The notes: generated by a model not told the origin, from the sequence alone. A DNA stretch of 33,187 bases from Gemmatimonadota bacterium (GCA_028874995.1 JAPPGM010000162.1:1-33187); one strand, 5' to 3'. Shown: positions 8,108 through 17,080, counted from the stretch's first letter. Translations and numbers: made by a program.

Positions 8108-8968
8108 TCAGTTCGTGATCCAGAACCCGGAAAGTGAGTCGCCCTGGGGGCTTTCCCGGAGCTTCTCGAAGGCGCGGTTGCGGATCTGGCGGATGCGCTC
8201 GCGGGTGACGCCCAGAAGCGAGCCGATCTCTTCGAGGGTGCGCTCCTCGCCGTCGTCGAGCCCGTAGTAGAGGTAGAGGATCTTGCGCTCGCGCTCGGTG
8301 AGGTAGCTGTCGAACATGTCCTCGAGGTAGTTGCGGCGGGCAGTCGCCTCCACGTCCTCCTCGATCTCGGTGCCGTCCGCCCCGGCGAAGCGTTCGCCGA
8401 AGCTGGCGCTGTCCCGGTCGCCCCGGTCGAGAGGGGCGTCCAGGCTTAATTCGGCGGCGGCGACGCGGCGCAGGGCGCGTACCGTGTCCAGGGGTTCGCC
8501 CATCTCGCGGGCGAGCTCCTGGTCCGTCGGGGTGCGGCCCAGTTGCTGGGTCAACGTGGTGTTGGTCCGCGCCAGACGGGCCAGATTGGAGTTCTGGTTC
8601 AGCGGAATGCGTACCGAACGGGTCTGCTCGGCGAGCGCCTGGAGCACCGTCTGGCGGATCCACCACACGGCGTAGGAGATGAACTTCACGCCCTTGTCCG
8701 GGTCGAACTTCTTGACCGCCTTGAGCAGGCCCTCGTTGCCGATGCAGACCAACTCCGCCAAGCCGAGTCCGCGGCCCTGGTACTTCTTCACGTAGGAGAT
8801 GACGAATCGGAGGTTGGCGGTAACCAGGCGTTCCGCCGCCTCCTTGTCACCTGTTCGAGCTCGCCTTGCCAGAGCCCTTTCTTCTTCCGGGTCGGAAATG
8901 AGTGGGTATCGCTCCACGTCTTGGAGATACTGATCGAATGAATCGAGGCCTCGCGAAGCTCCGAACAA
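8108..8968 (-). CDS. rpoD: RNA polymerase sigma-70 factor, RpoD/SigA type
   Basis: 286 residues from a TTG at 8968-8966, preceded by a perfect AGGAGG (8980-8975) six bases upstream. An ATG at 9103 would give 331 residues, but it lies between the -35 and -10 of a strong promoter, so a transcript from that promoter would not contain it. Region 1.2 is SFDQYLQDVERYPLI. Region 2 runs from RLVTANLRFVISYVKKY through GNEGLLKAVKKFDP to FISYAVWWIRQTV, which melts and reads the -10 element. Region 3 follows, then region 4 with LTERERKILYLYYGLDDG and the -35-reading helix TLEEIGSLLGVTRERIRQI. Region 1.1 is absent. The size resembles the short primary sigma factors of Bacteroidetes, so it may be the housekeeping factor or a group 2 relative. 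Confidence 0.93.
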   Translation of the reverse strand: MFGASRGLDSFDQYLQDVERYPLISDPEEERALARRARTGDKEAAERLVTANLRFVISYVKKYQGRGLGLAELVCIGNEGLLKAVKKFDPDKGVKFISYAVWWIRQTVLQALAEQTRSVRIPLNQNSNLARLARTNTTLTQQLGRTPTDQELAREMGEPLDTVRALRRVAAAELSLDAPLDRGDRDSASFGERFAGADGTEIEEDVEATARRNYLEDMFDSYLTERERKILYLYYGLDDGEERTLEEIGSLLGVTRERIRQIRNRAFEKLRESPQGDSLSGFWITN

Positions 8969-9090
8969 TGCCGTCCTCCTGGAAAGATGGTTTGCCCTGG
9001 CCCGTTCCCCGGCAGCCCGGGTGCCGAATCGTCGTGCGGCGGCGAGAATCCGCTTGTGTACGATTGTGGATACCGGGGAAAAGTGGAACC

Positions 9091-9119
9091 ATTCTACCGT
9101 CATCGGTGTTTGAAGTCAA
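9091..9119 (-). promoter_or_regulatory. Strong sigma-70 promoter of the rpoD-type gene
   Basis: On the minus strand TTGACT (9119-9114) and TAGAAT (9096-9091) are separated by exactly 17 bases. Transcription should begin near 9084, leaving a leader of about 115 bases before the TTG start at 8968. This is the best-matching promoter in the window. Confidence 0.75.
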
Positions 9120-9196
9120 ATGTTTTCGTCCACGATGAGGGGGCTTCGGGATCGGATGGAGGCCGGACATGCGGTGGACGCTGCTCCCTCGATTGC

Positions 9197-9212
9197 CGGG
9201 AGAATCCTCCCG
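9197..9212 (-). terminator. Hairpin downstream of the Omp85-like gene
   Basis: CGGGAG and CTCCCG form a perfect 6-bp stem with a four-base loop, 23 bases past the stop codon of the minus-strand barrel gene. No U-tract follows, so it is at most a weak or factor-dependent terminator. Confidence 0.3.
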
Positions 9213-9234
9213 CGAACTGCCGAGGGTTCCCCCT

Positions 9235-11079
9235 CTACCGATTGCCGAAGATCGCCCTGGCTGCGCTCGCGCTCCTGCTGCGGCGCGCCTGCTGGTCCCC
9301 GAAACCGGTCAGGAGGCTGACCGGGTCGTAGCCGATTCGGAACCGATAGTCCGCAAGACCTCCAGCGTGCAGCGGCACCGCCAGATCGACTCTCACGACC
9401 TGCCTGGCCCCGGGCGGAAGGGCGATGCGCAGCCCCGCACCCACCGCACCCCTGAGACCGGTATCCGCGCCGAAGGGAACGCCCCCGTGCCAGCCGGCAC
9501 CCACGTCGGCAAAGAGGGTAAGGCCGACATCGAAGAGGCCCGGAAGGGTCCCGAGCACAATCCGGTCCTCCATGTGCGCCACCAGCTTTCGACCGGCCGG
9601 CAAGTCCTCCCTGCTGTAGCCCCGTACTCCGCTCGGCCCCCCTAGCGTAAGCTGAAACGGAAGCGAGGTATCCCATCCCCCCGCCCCCTTCAGCCCCAGA
9701 ACCAGCGTGTGCCGGGACGCGGGCGCAGTGTCGACTGTTGCTCCCCGCCGGCCCGGTTGCCAATAGAAGTAGGCGCCGGCCTCGGCGAGCACGTCGCGCA
9801 TGCCCCCTTCTGCTCGGCCGATGTGCCGGGCCGCTTCGATCGTCAGCTCGGAGTTGAAGACCCAGTTGTCCCCTGCGGCCCCGCCGAAGAGGGAAACCCA
9901 GCCGCGCAGTTCGTGGTAATCGCCTTCAGAGGCCCAGGTGGGTGAGCCCAGGGTGGTGGCGACGGTCAAAAGGGCCTGGGTACCCACGCGTATGTCCTGT
10001 TCGCTGCGAAGCGCATCCAGCCCCCGGCGGGTGACGAATCCGATGTTCCGCTTGCCGGCCATCAGGTCGAGGCGAGCGGTGCGTCTTCGGTTCACATGGG
10101 GCAGAAGCACCTCCGCGGTGACGGCGTCCGCCGTGTCGGGGTTGGAAAAATCGAACCCGGACACCACCGTGACCCCGTCGGGGTAGTCGTCGAAGGATAC
10201 GTCCTCCCAGGAGAACCCCGCGCCCACCACCGTCAGGTCACCCGGCGTCCCGAATCGACGCGCGAGCATCGTCGCCGCCCGAGTGGCACGCATGGGGAGA
10301 TTCACATGCGTCAATACCGAGTCGGCAGGAGCTACGTACCGGAACAGGTCCTCCCTGTGCGAGAAGAACTCGACAAACGCCCAGTGGCCCACCTCTCCGA
10401 CGAACGGGTAGGTGAGCGATTCGTGAAAGAACCTCCCCGTGCGCGTCCGGCCCGCGCCGATCCGGCCGTCCATGCGCGTCCCGGCCAGGCGTGGCGTACG
10501 CAGCTCCAGCCCCAGATCCCGCCTCTCGTCTCGCTCGATGAGGTACACTCCCAGCAGGGTCCCGGTGCCCATCAGGTTCTCTTCGGTGACCGAAACGCGC
10601 GTGATCCTGAGACGCTGATCGAATTCGGGGCGGATGTCGAGCTTGAGCGTCCATTTGTCGCGAGTGTCGACGACGACGTGCACCTCGGTCTCCGAGACCG
10701 CGACGGAGTAGACATCGGCGTCCGCGATGAAGGGCAGGGCTCTCAGGATGCGCGCGGACTCCTCGACGAGGAACGGGTCGAAGCAATCTCCTTCCTCGAA
10801 AAGCAATTCGTCGCGGATCAGGCTCCCCCGGGTACGGCGATGAACCCGGTTGGCGAGCCAGTTCGCCAGTCGGCCCGGCCAGTTCATGGATTGGCCGGAA
10901 TCGGGCACCGGGGGATAGATCGTATGGTTGTCGACAAAGATCTCGTGAATGACGGGCCCGTCGCAGCCGGTCTCACCCGCCGGGTCGCGGACTTCCTGCG
11001 CGGACGTGCCGAGCGGGCGGCCGGCGGTTAGCGACAGGAATACCACGGCAGCCGTCAAGGCGAGGGTAGTACGCCTCAC
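9235..11079 (-). CDS. Omp85/BamA-like outer-membrane beta-barrel protein
   Basis: 614 residues from a GTG at 11079, chosen because a normal signal peptide then begins at once (MRRTTLALTAAVVFLSLTAG, cleavage near TSAQ). A GTG at 11214 would add 45 residues. After the signal, a region with RDELLFEEGDCFDP, RILRALPFIADADVYS and VHVVVDTRDKWTL matches a single POTRA-like repeat. The rest is beta-rich, alternating and aromatic, as in a 16-stranded barrel, and contains LGGPSGVRGYSREDLPAG, the VRGY lid-loop signature of Omp85 proteins. The C-terminus carries about 20 Arg/Ser-rich residues beyond the last likely strand (YRFRIGYDPVSLLTGF), which is unusual. Its role is probably outer-membrane insertion or secretion; with only one POTRA it is unlikely to be the main BamA. 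A TTGACA lies at 11221-11216 without a recognisable -10. Confidence 0.82.
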   Translation of the reverse strand: MRRTTLALTAAVVFLSLTAGRPLGTSAQEVRDPAGETGCDGPVIHEIFVDNHTIYPPVPDSGQSMNWPGRLANWLANRVHRRTRGSLIRDELLFEEGDCFDPFLVEESARILRALPFIADADVYSVAVSETEVHVVVDTRDKWTLKLDIRPEFDQRLRITRVSVTEENLMGTGTLLGVYLIERDERRDLGLELRTPRLAGTRMDGRIGAGRTRTGRFFHESLTYPFVGEVGHWAFVEFFSHREDLFRYVAPADSVLTHVNLPMRATRAATMLARRFGTPGDLTVVGAGFSWEDVSFDDYPDGVTVVSGFDFSNPDTADAVTAEVLLPHVNRRRTARLDLMAGKRNIGFVTRRGLDALRSEQDIRVGTQALLTVATTLGSPTWASEGDYHELRGWVSLFGGAAGDNWVFNSELTIEAARHIGRAEGGMRDVLAEAGAYFYWQPGRRGATVDTAPASRHTLVLGLKGAGGWDTSLPFQLTLGGPSGVRGYSREDLPAGRKLVAHMEDRIVLGTLPGLFDVGLTLFADVGAGWHGGVPFGADTGLRGAVGAGLRIALPPGARQVVRVDLAVPLHAGGLADYRFRIGYDPVSLLTGFGDQQARRSRSASAARAIFGNR

Positions 11080-11259
11080 CAGCGCGGGCCCTCGCCGCTC
11101 GTGGTGCCCGGCGTGGCCCCCGCGCTCGTCGGGTTTGGTCGACGGGCTGCGGGTTGGGGTCTTGATTTCATGCGGGGTCTGGTACCGGTACCGGGAGGCT
11201 GCGAGAGTGGTCACTTGTCAAGATGGTTAGAGCCTGAAGGGCGTCAAAGGGTTCGCCCG

Positions 11260-11289
11260 TTGACGGGACTTCGGCGCGACGGGTAGGAT
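11260..11289 (+). promoter_or_regulatory. Candidate sigma-70 promoter of maeB
   Basis: TTGACG (11260-11265) and TAGGAT (11284-11289) are separated by 18 bases. Transcription would start near 11297. That leaves about 13 bases before the ATG at 11310 but about 58 before the TTG at 11355, and this helped choose the TTG. Confidence 0.55.
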
Positions 11290-11354
11290 TCCAACCCGGA
11301 ATTGCCGGCATGGGCGCGCCACAGCCGGTCCCGCACTACACGGGAGACGATTCG

Positions 11355-13607
11355 TTGTCGACATTCGAGAGCGACGCGCTGGTCTATCACGCGGAGGGCC
11401 GCCCGGGGAAGATCGAGGTGGTCCCCACGAAGGCGGTCGCCACCCAGAGGGACCTGACCCTCGCGTACAGCCCTGGCGTGGCCGAACCGTGCATGGCCAT
11501 CCACCACAACCCCGAGGAAGCCTTTCGCTACACCGCGCGGGGCAACCTGGTCGCGGTGGTCTCGAACGGCACGGCGGTCCTCGGGTTGGGTAACATCGGC
11601 GCCATGGCGGCCAAGCCGGTCATGGAGGGCAAGGGCGTCCTCTTCAAGAAGTTCGCGGGGATTGACGTTTTCGACATCGAGATCGACACGGAAGACCCGC
11701 ACGAGGTCATCCGCTTCTGCCAGCTTCTGGAGCCGACGGTCGGCGGCATCAACCTCGAGGACATCCGCGCGCCGGAGTGCTTTCTGATCGAGGAGACGCT
11801 CCGACAGACACTGCGCATCCCCGTTTTTCACGACGACCAGCACGGCACCGCCATCATCGGGGGGGCCGCGCTCGTCAACGCGCTCGAGATCACGGGTCGG
11901 GACATCGCCGGCGCGCATGTGGTGTTCGTGGGGGCGGGAGCGTCTTCCATTGCCACGGCGCGCCACTGTCTGCGGCTCGGGGTCCGGTCCGAAAACCTGG
12001 TCATGACGGACCGGGCGGGCGTGATCCATGAGGGGCGCGAGGAGGGGATGAACGAGTACAAGGCGCAGTTCGCCACCGAGCGGCCTGTGCGCACCCTTGC
12101 GGAGGCGATGGAGGGCGCCGACGTGGTCATCGGCCTTTCGGCCAAGGGGCTGATCAACTGCGCGATGGTCGAGTCGATGGCGCCCGCGCCCATCATCTTC
12201 GCGCTGGCCAACCCCGATCCGGAGATCACCCCGGAAGAGGTGGCCCGGGTCCGCGACGACGCGATCATGGCCACGGGCAGGTCGGACTACCCCAACCAGG
12301 TGAACAACGTGCTCGGTTTCCCCTTCCTCTTCCGCGGCGCGCTTGACGTGCGCGCGCGCCGGATCGACCAGGGGATGATGCTGGCGGCCACCCGCGCCCT
12401 CGCCGAACTGGCCCGCGACGAGGTGCCCGAGTCGGTGGTCAAGGCGTACGGGGACGACGGCTTCGAGTTCGGCCCCGAATACCTGATCCCCAAGCCGTTC
12501 GACCCTCGGGTCCTGCTCCACGTGTCGCCCGCGGTTGCGAAGGCGGCGATGGAGTCGGGCGCCGCGCGCATCGCCGTCGACCTGGAAGAGTACCGCGACC
12601 GTCTCGAAGCCAGTCTTGGGCCGGGCCGCGAGGCCATGCGGAGGATCCTCGGGCGGGCCAGAAGGGAGCCCGCGCGCATCGTGCTGGCCGATGGCTACAA
12701 CGAGCGGGTGCTCCGCGCTGCCGCGCAAGTGATGGAGGAGGGGACCGCGCGCATCGTCCTGATCGGCAAGACCGAGAAGATCCGCCGCTTCGCCGACGAA
12801 CTGGGGGTCGACCTGCGCGGCGTGGAGTGCATCCATCCGCCCGCGGTCGAGTCGACGCGCTACGCGTACGCCGAGGCCTTCCACCGCCGCCGGGAGCGCA
12901 AGGGACTCACCTTGGCCGAAGCGCGGGCACGCGCCTACCAGCCGGTCTACTTCGCGGCCATGATGGTCGGCGCGGGCGACGCGGACGCCATGGTGGCCGG
13001 GATCGACTCGAACTACCCGCAGATCCTCCGCCCCATGCTGGAGGTCATAGGCACCGCCGAGTTGGTGCGGAAGATCTCGGGGCTGCACATGGTCGCCTTC
13101 CGCGACCGCGACCCCCTCTTCTTCGCCGACACCACCGTCAACATCGATCCCGACCCGGAGACGCTCGCCGAGATCGCCATCTCGGCCGCCCGCTTCGTGC
13201 GCGACCTGGGGATCGAGCCGCGCATCGGCATGCTGTCGTTTTCGAACTTCGGTTCGGTCCGTCACCCCGAGGCCGCCAAGGTCCGCGAAGCGGTGGACTG
13301 GATCAAGCGCCTGGCGCCCGACGTGCTCGTGGACGGCGAAATGCAGGCCGACGTGGCGGTCGACCCGCACATCATCGCCACGAAGTACCCGTTCAGCGAT
13401 CTGACCGGGCCCGCGAACGTCCTGGTCTTCCCCACCCTGAGCGCCTCCAACGCCTCCTACAAGCTGCTGGCGCAGCTGGGAAACGCCGAGGTGATCGGTC
13501 CCGTACTGCTCGGGATGAAGAAGCCGGTGCACATCCTCCAGCGGGGATGCAGCGTCCTCGATGTCGTGCACCTCATAGGAATCGCGTCGGTGGACGCGAG
13601 GACATGA
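11355..13607 (+). CDS. maeB: NADP-type malic enzyme with phosphotransacetylase-like C-terminal domain
   Basis: 750 residues from a TTG at 11355 that follows GGGAG by eight bases and gives the family's usual beginning ([11 protein letters not shown]); E. coli MaeB has 759. An in-frame ATG at 11310 would add 15 residues. It converts malate to pyruvate and CO2 with reduction of NAD(P)+. The malic domain carries the catalytic Tyr in [10 protein letters not shown] (Tyr38) and a Lys in [25 protein letters not shown] holds metal ligands. The Rossmann domain carries [16 protein letters not shown], and ALANPDPEI follows. From about residue 425 a phosphate acetyltransferase-like domain follows ([15 protein letters not shown] onward, [17 protein letters not shown]), which in this family is regulatory, sensing acetyl-CoA, and not catalytic. 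With pckA next door it forms a gluconeogenic/anaplerotic node. Confidence 0.95.
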   Translation: MSTFESDALVYHAEGRPGKIEVVPTKAVATQRDLTLAYSPGVAEPCMAIHHNPEEAFRYTARGNLVAVVSNGTAVLGLGNIGAMAAKPVMEGKGVLFKKFAGIDVFDIEIDTEDPHEVIRFCQLLEPTVGGINLEDIRAPECFLIEETLRQTLRIPVFHDDQHGTAIIGGAALVNALEITGRDIAGAHVVFVGAGASSIATARHCLRLGVRSENLVMTDRAGVIHEGREEGMNEYKAQFATERPVRTLAEAMEGADVVIGLSAKGLINCAMVESMAPAPIIFALANPDPEITPEEVARVRDDAIMATGRSDYPNQVNNVLGFPFLFRGALDVRARRIDQGMMLAATRALAELARDEVPESVVKAYGDDGFEFGPEYLIPKPFDPRVLLHVSPAVAKAAMESGAARIAVDLEEYRDRLEASLGPGREAMRRILGRARREPARIVLADGYNERVLRAAAQVMEEGTARIVLIGKTEKIRRFADELGVDLRGVECIHPPAVESTRYAYAEAFHRRRERKGLTLAEARARAYQPVYFAAMMVGAGDADAMVAGIDSNYPQILRPMLEVIGTAELVRKISGLHMVAFRDRDPLFFADTTVNIDPDPETLAEIAISAARFVRDLGIEPRIGMLSFSNFGSVRHPEAAKVREAVDWIKRLAPDVLVDGEMQADVAVDPHIIATKYPFSDLTGPANVLVFPTLSASNASYKLLAQLGNAEVIGPVLLGMKKPVHILQRGCSVLDVVHLIGIASVDART

Positions 13608-13637
13608 CCCCTTGGTGGGGCGGGAAGTCGGGAGCCC

Positions 13638-13657
13638 GGCGTCCATCGGTGGACGCC
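13638..13657 (+). terminator. Hairpin between maeB and pckA
   Basis: GGCGTCCA-TCGG-TGGACGCC is a perfect 8-bp stem with a four-base loop, 30 bases after the maeB stop. The stem is strong and GC-rich, but no T-tract follows. It may stop or attenuate read-through into pckA, or protect the maeB mRNA end. Its loop and right arm repeat the last codons of maeB (13587-13597). Confidence 0.4.
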
Positions 13658-13761
13658 CGGACAGGAGACGGACACATTACCGGGTTGCCCCGTCTCGCCC
13701 CGCGATACGGGATCGATACCCTTTGACCGCCCAACCCAGGCCAATTCGGAGGCTGTAGAAG

Positions 13762-15330
13762 GTGGACCTTACCGCGCAGGGACTGGCCCCCGGGGGGTGC
13801 GTGCGCCGGAATCTCTCTCCCGCGGAACTCTACGAAGAGACGTTGCGGCTGGGGACCGGCAGACTCGCCCACGGGGGCGGACTCGTCACCAACACCGCGC
13901 CCTACACCGGGCGTTCTCCCAACGACCGCTTCATCGTGCACGAGGCCGGATCGGCCGGCGTCATCGACTGGGGGGACGTCAATGTCCCCATCGGCGAAGA
14001 ACACTACGCGCGGCTCAAGGCCGAGATCATCGAGCGTCTCAACGGGTGCGATCTGTACGTTCGCGACGCCCGGGCGGGGGCGGACCGGCGCTACGGGATC
14101 AACGTGCGCGTGATCTCGGAAAGCCCGTGGCACGACCTCTTCGCCTACAACATGTTCCTGCGGCTCGACCCCGGGGAGGAAGACGGCTTCGCCCCCGATT
14201 TCGTTGTCTATCACGCCCCCTCCATGCAGTCCGACCCCGCGCGGCACGGCACCAACTCGGGCGCCTTCATCGTCGTCCACTTCACGGAAAGGGTCGTGCT
14301 GGTCGGCGGCACCCCGTACGCCGGCGAGATCAAGAAATCGATCTTCGCGTCGCTCAACTTCCTGCTGCCTGCCCAGGGCGTGCTTCCCATGCACTGCTCG
14401 GCCAACATCGGCGAAGGGGGCGACACGGCGCTCTTCTTCGGACTCTCCGGAACGGGGAAAACCACCCTTTCGGCCGATCCGGACCGCCGGCTGATCGGCG
14501 ACGACGAGCACGGCTGGAGCGACGACGGCGTCTTCAACTTCGAGGGCGGCTGCTACGCGAAGACGATCCGCCTCTCGCCCACCGGCGAGCCCGAGATCTA
14601 CCGGGCGACCCGCATGTTCGGCACGATCCTCGAGAACGTGATCCTCGACGAGCGGACCCGGGAGATCGACTACGACGACGGCTCGATCACCGAGAACACC
14701 CGTGCGTCCTACCCGCTCCACTTCATCGACAACGCCGTGGCTTCGGGGCGGGGCGGCCACCCCGAGAACGTCGTCTTCCTCACGGCCGACGCCTTCGGGG
14801 TGCTGCCCCCGATCGCGCGCCTGAGTCCCGAACAGGCCATGTACCACTTCCTTTCGGGTTACACGGCCAAGGTGGCGGGTACAGAGCGCGGGGTCACCGA
14901 GCCCCGGGCCGCCTTCAGCGCCTGTTTCGGGGCGCCGTTTCTGCCGCAGCACGCCACCGTGTACGCCGATCTGCTCGGCAGGAAGTTGCGAACGCACGGT
15001 TCCCGGGCCTGGCTGGTGAACACCGGGTGGACGGGGGGCCGCTACGGGGTGGGCAGCCGCATGAAGCTGGGATACACCCGGGCGATGGTGGCGGCGGCGC
15101 TCACCGGCGACCTCGACTGCGCGCCGACGACGGTGGATCCGGCCTTCGGGTTGCATGTGCCCACGCAGGTGCCGGGTGTGCCCGCGGAGGTGCTGCAGCC
15201 GCGCGACACCTGGGAAGCCGGCGGTGCCTACGATGATGCCGCCGCCGAACTGGCTGATATGTTTAGGAGGAACTTCGAACAGTTTGCGGGCCGTGTGGCT
15301 CGGGAGGTGAGGGCCGCGGGGCCCGTTTGA
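13762..15330 (+). CDS. pckA: Phosphoenolpyruvate carboxykinase (ATP)
   Basis: 522 residues, GTG start nine bases after GGAGG (13748-13752). It converts oxaloacetate and ATP to phosphoenolpyruvate, CO2 and ADP, the committing step of gluconeogenesis from TCA-cycle intermediates. The family signatures are intact: NTAPYTGRSPNDRF near the N-terminus, HCSANIGEGGDTALFFGLSG leading into the kinase P-loop GLSGTGKTTLS with Lys233, the metal-binding Asp pair in LIGDDEHGW, and FNFEGGCYAKTI. NTGWTGGRYGVGSRM near the C-terminus contributes to the nucleotide site. Length is close to the usual 530-540 residues. It follows maeB on the same strand after a strong hairpin, so it may be partly independently expressed. 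The M23 peptidase gene follows after 80 bases. Confidence 0.97.
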   Translation: MDLTAQGLAPGGCVRRNLSPAELYEETLRLGTGRLAHGGGLVTNTAPYTGRSPNDRFIVHEAGSAGVIDWGDVNVPIGEEHYARLKAEIIERLNGCDLYVRDARAGADRRYGINVRVISESPWHDLFAYNMFLRLDPGEEDGFAPDFVVYHAPSMQSDPARHGTNSGAFIVVHFTERVVLVGGTPYAGEIKKSIFASLNFLLPAQGVLPMHCSANIGEGGDTALFFGLSGTGKTTLSADPDRRLIGDDEHGWSDDGVFNFEGGCYAKTIRLSPTGEPEIYRATRMFGTILENVILDERTREIDYDDGSITENTRASYPLHFIDNAVASGRGGHPENVVFLTADAFGVLPPIARLSPEQAMYHFLSGYTAKVAGTERGVTEPRAAFSACFGAPFLPQHATVYADLLGRKLRTHGSRAWLVNTGWTGGRYGVGSRMKLGYTRAMVAAALTGDLDCAPTTVDPAFGLHVPTQVPGVPAEVLQPRDTWEAGGAYDDAAAELADMFRRNFEQFAGRVAREVRAAGPV

Positions 15331-15410
15331 GCGGGCTGAGCACGCAGCTGCCCCTCGGCTCGCCGCTCAGGGCGGACGGGGGGTTCACCACGACTGCCAA
15401 AAGGAGGACC

Positions 15411-16667
15411 ATGGGTCGCCCGCGGTGCCGCCGGTACCGACCGTTTGAGGGATTGCCAGCGGACGCGGGAACGGTGCGCCCCGCTCGGTCCTCGCGGTGG
15501 TTCATTCCGGCCCTGGTGGTGGTGCTCTGTGCCTGCGAGCAGGCGGAGATGCTGCAGGACCGCTTCCGCGACCTGACCCCGCACGAGACCTATCAGGCGC
15601 AACTTGCCGACGCGGGGCTGGCCGAGACGGCGCTCGGGAAGGACTGGTCGCGCGCGGGTGAGAGTGCCCTGGAGGACGCGACCACCATCGCCCTCCCCTT
15701 CCAGGAGACGGGCCACATCACCCCGGAGCGTCCCTCGGCGGTGGGCTACCGGATCACGATACCGCGTGGCCGCAAGCTGACCTTCGAGGTGTCGCTCGAT
15801 TCCAGCGAGGACACCCGCCTCTTCATCGACCTCTTCCGGGTGCCCGCGAACGAGGAGGAAGATCCGTTCCGGCCGGTCTTCTCGTCCGACTCGGTGTCAC
15901 GCACCTTCACGCACGAACCGTGGCGAGGGGGCGACTTCATCCTGCGGGTCCAGCCCGAGCTGCTGCGGGGCGGCAACTACCGCGTCACGCTGCGCGAGGA
16001 GGCGCAGCTGGGATTTCCGGTCGAGGGGCGCGGCATGGGATCGATCCAGAGCGTCTTCGGGGCGTCCCGGGATGGCGGGCGCCGAGAGCATCACGGGGTC
16101 GACATCTTCGCGCCGCGCGGGACGGCGGTTCTGTCCGCCACCAACGGCAGGGTGAGGCGTGTCCGGGAGACGCCGATGGGCGGCAAGGTCGTGTGGGTCC
16201 GCGAACCGGTGCACGAGGCCAGCCTGTACTACGCCCACCTGGACAGCCAGCACGTGAGCAACGGCCAGATGGTCGAGCGCGGGGACACCGTCGGCTTCGT
16301 GGGGAACACGGGGAACGCCCGAACCACGCCGCCGCACCTCCACTTCGGCCTGTACCGGCGGGGGCCGATCGACCCGTGGCCGTTCCTGGATCCTCCGCGC
16401 AGGGAGCTTCCCGAGTTGACCGCCGACGTGGCGATGCTGGGGATGCGGGTCCGGCCGGCGAACGATGGGATCCGGTTGCGTGCGGCGCCGGGAAGACGCG
16501 GTGAGATCATGCGGGAGCTGGATCCGGGGACGTCGCTCCGGGTGCTTGGGGCGGCGGGCGACTGGTTCCGGGTGCGGCTGCCCGACGGGTCGGACGGGTT
16601 CGTAGCTGCGCGGCTGATGGAGAGGATCGAGGTGGAGGTGACGGCGGAGGGGGGTGGGCGGGGGTAG
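15411..16667 (+). CDS. M23-family peptidoglycan peptidase, probable lipoprotein, with C-terminal SH3-like domain
   Basis: 418 residues from the ATG at 15411, directly after AAAAGGAGG; the three-base spacing is tight, and a GTG at 15474 beginning RPARSSRWF is an alternative. A hydrophobic segment WFIPALVVVLCAC ends in a lipobox-like Cys, so the protein is probably anchored in a membrane facing the periplasm. Residues of about 90-205 form a beta-sandwich resembling a PPC-type prepeptidase domain (SAVGYRITIPRGRKLTFEV). The LytM/M23 domain keeps its zinc and catalytic residues: His227 and Asp231 in HHGVDIFAPRGTAV, the middle His in YYAHLD, and His309/His311 in PPHLHFGLY. It is therefore likely an active endopeptidase cutting peptide cross-links. 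An SH3b-like segment (GIRLRAAPGRRGEIMREL, then WFRVRLPDGSDGFV) near the end probably binds cell wall. Confidence 0.88.
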   Translation: MGRPRCRRYRPFEGLPADAGTVRPARSSRWFIPALVVVLCACEQAEMLQDRFRDLTPHETYQAQLADAGLAETALGKDWSRAGESALEDATTIALPFQETGHITPERPSAVGYRITIPRGRKLTFEVSLDSSEDTRLFIDLFRVPANEEEDPFRPVFSSDSVSRTFTHEPWRGGDFILRVQPELLRGGNYRVTLREEAQLGFPVEGRGMGSIQSVFGASRDGGRREHHGVDIFAPRGTAVLSATNGRVRRVRETPMGGKVVWVREPVHEASLYYAHLDSQHVSNGQMVERGDTVGFVGNTGNARTTPPHLHFGLYRRGPIDPWPFLDPPRRELPELTADVAMLGMRVRPANDGIRLRAAPGRRGEIMRELDPGTSLRVLGAAGDWFRVRLPDGSDGFVAARLMERIEVEVTAEGGGRG

Positions 16668-16687
16668 GGGAAGGGCAGATTAGTGAA

Positions 16688-16714
16688 CTGCGCTTGACAA
16701 AATGTAAAGCGTAG
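16688..16714. repeat. Imperfect 27-base dyad between convergent genes
   Basis: CTGCGCTTGACA and TGTAAAGCGTAG are near-perfect inverted repeats (10 of 12 positions) around AAA. The site lies between the M23 gene stop (16667) and the stop of the minus-strand ExbB-like gene (16718). It could act as a hairpin terminator for either direction. It also looks like a regulator-binding site (ACA-N3-TGT core) and contains a TTGACA word, but no gene follows it on the plus strand. Confidence 0.4.
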
Positions 16715-16717
16715 TTG

Positions 16718-17080
16718 TCACGATCTGCGTCCTGCCACGTACTGCAACGCAAGCCACACCACTGCGGCGACACCCAGCACGGAAAACCCGACGACGGACG
16801 GGCCCAGCGCAACCCCGACCCCGCTCCAGGCAGTCGGTCCGGTCGGCGCGCCCGCTTTTGTCATGGCGTCAGCCACAACGCGGACCCCGATCAGGCTCCC
16901 GAGCACGCCCACGCAAGCACCAAGCACCCCGAGCACGAGAATCGAATGCGTCCGCAGGGGACTCCCGGGGCCATCCGAGCGAACCAGTTCGGCGATGCTG
17001 CGCACGATCTGAACGAGCACGAGAAGGACCACGATCAATAGCGGGTACTGGATGGGCCCGAGGGATTCGATGAATGCCAT
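16718..17080 (-). CDS. Small three-helix membrane protein, ExbB/TolQ/MotA-like
   Basis: 120 residues, ATG start overlapping the previous gene's stop as TGATG. Three hydrophobic helices are visible: YPLLIVVLLVLVQIV near 12-27, SILVLGVLGACVGVLGSLIG near 46-65, and VALGPSVVGFSVLGVAAVVW near 90-110. The small-residue pattern of the last two and their spacing resemble TM2 and TM3 of the ExbB/TolQ/MotA proton-channel family, but the protein is about half the usual length and lacks the large cytoplasmic loop. I see no acidic ExbD/TolR partner nearby. A minimal ion-channel component is the best guess; the evidence is pattern similarity only. It is the last gene of the PadR operon. Confidence 0.6.
   Translation of the reverse strand: MAFIESLGPIQYPLLIVVLLVLVQIVRSIAELVRSDGPGSPLRTHSILVLGVLGACVGVLGSLIGVRVVADAMTKAGAPTGPTAWSGVGVALGPSVVGFSVLGVAAVVWLALQYVAGRRS

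Noticed and set aside
8969-9103. An N-terminal extension of the sigma factor from an ATG at 9103
   Set aside because: The ATG lies between the -35 and -10 of a strong promoter, and a TTG with perfect AGGAGG begins right before region 1.2.
11244-13646. An 800-codon minus-strand open frame opposite maeB
   Set aside because: It is a shadow of maeB with no recognisable domain, and maeB itself is unambiguous.
13573-15156. A 527-codon minus-strand open frame opposite pckA
   Set aside because: It is antisense to a clear pckA and shows no signal peptide, motif or ribosome binding site.
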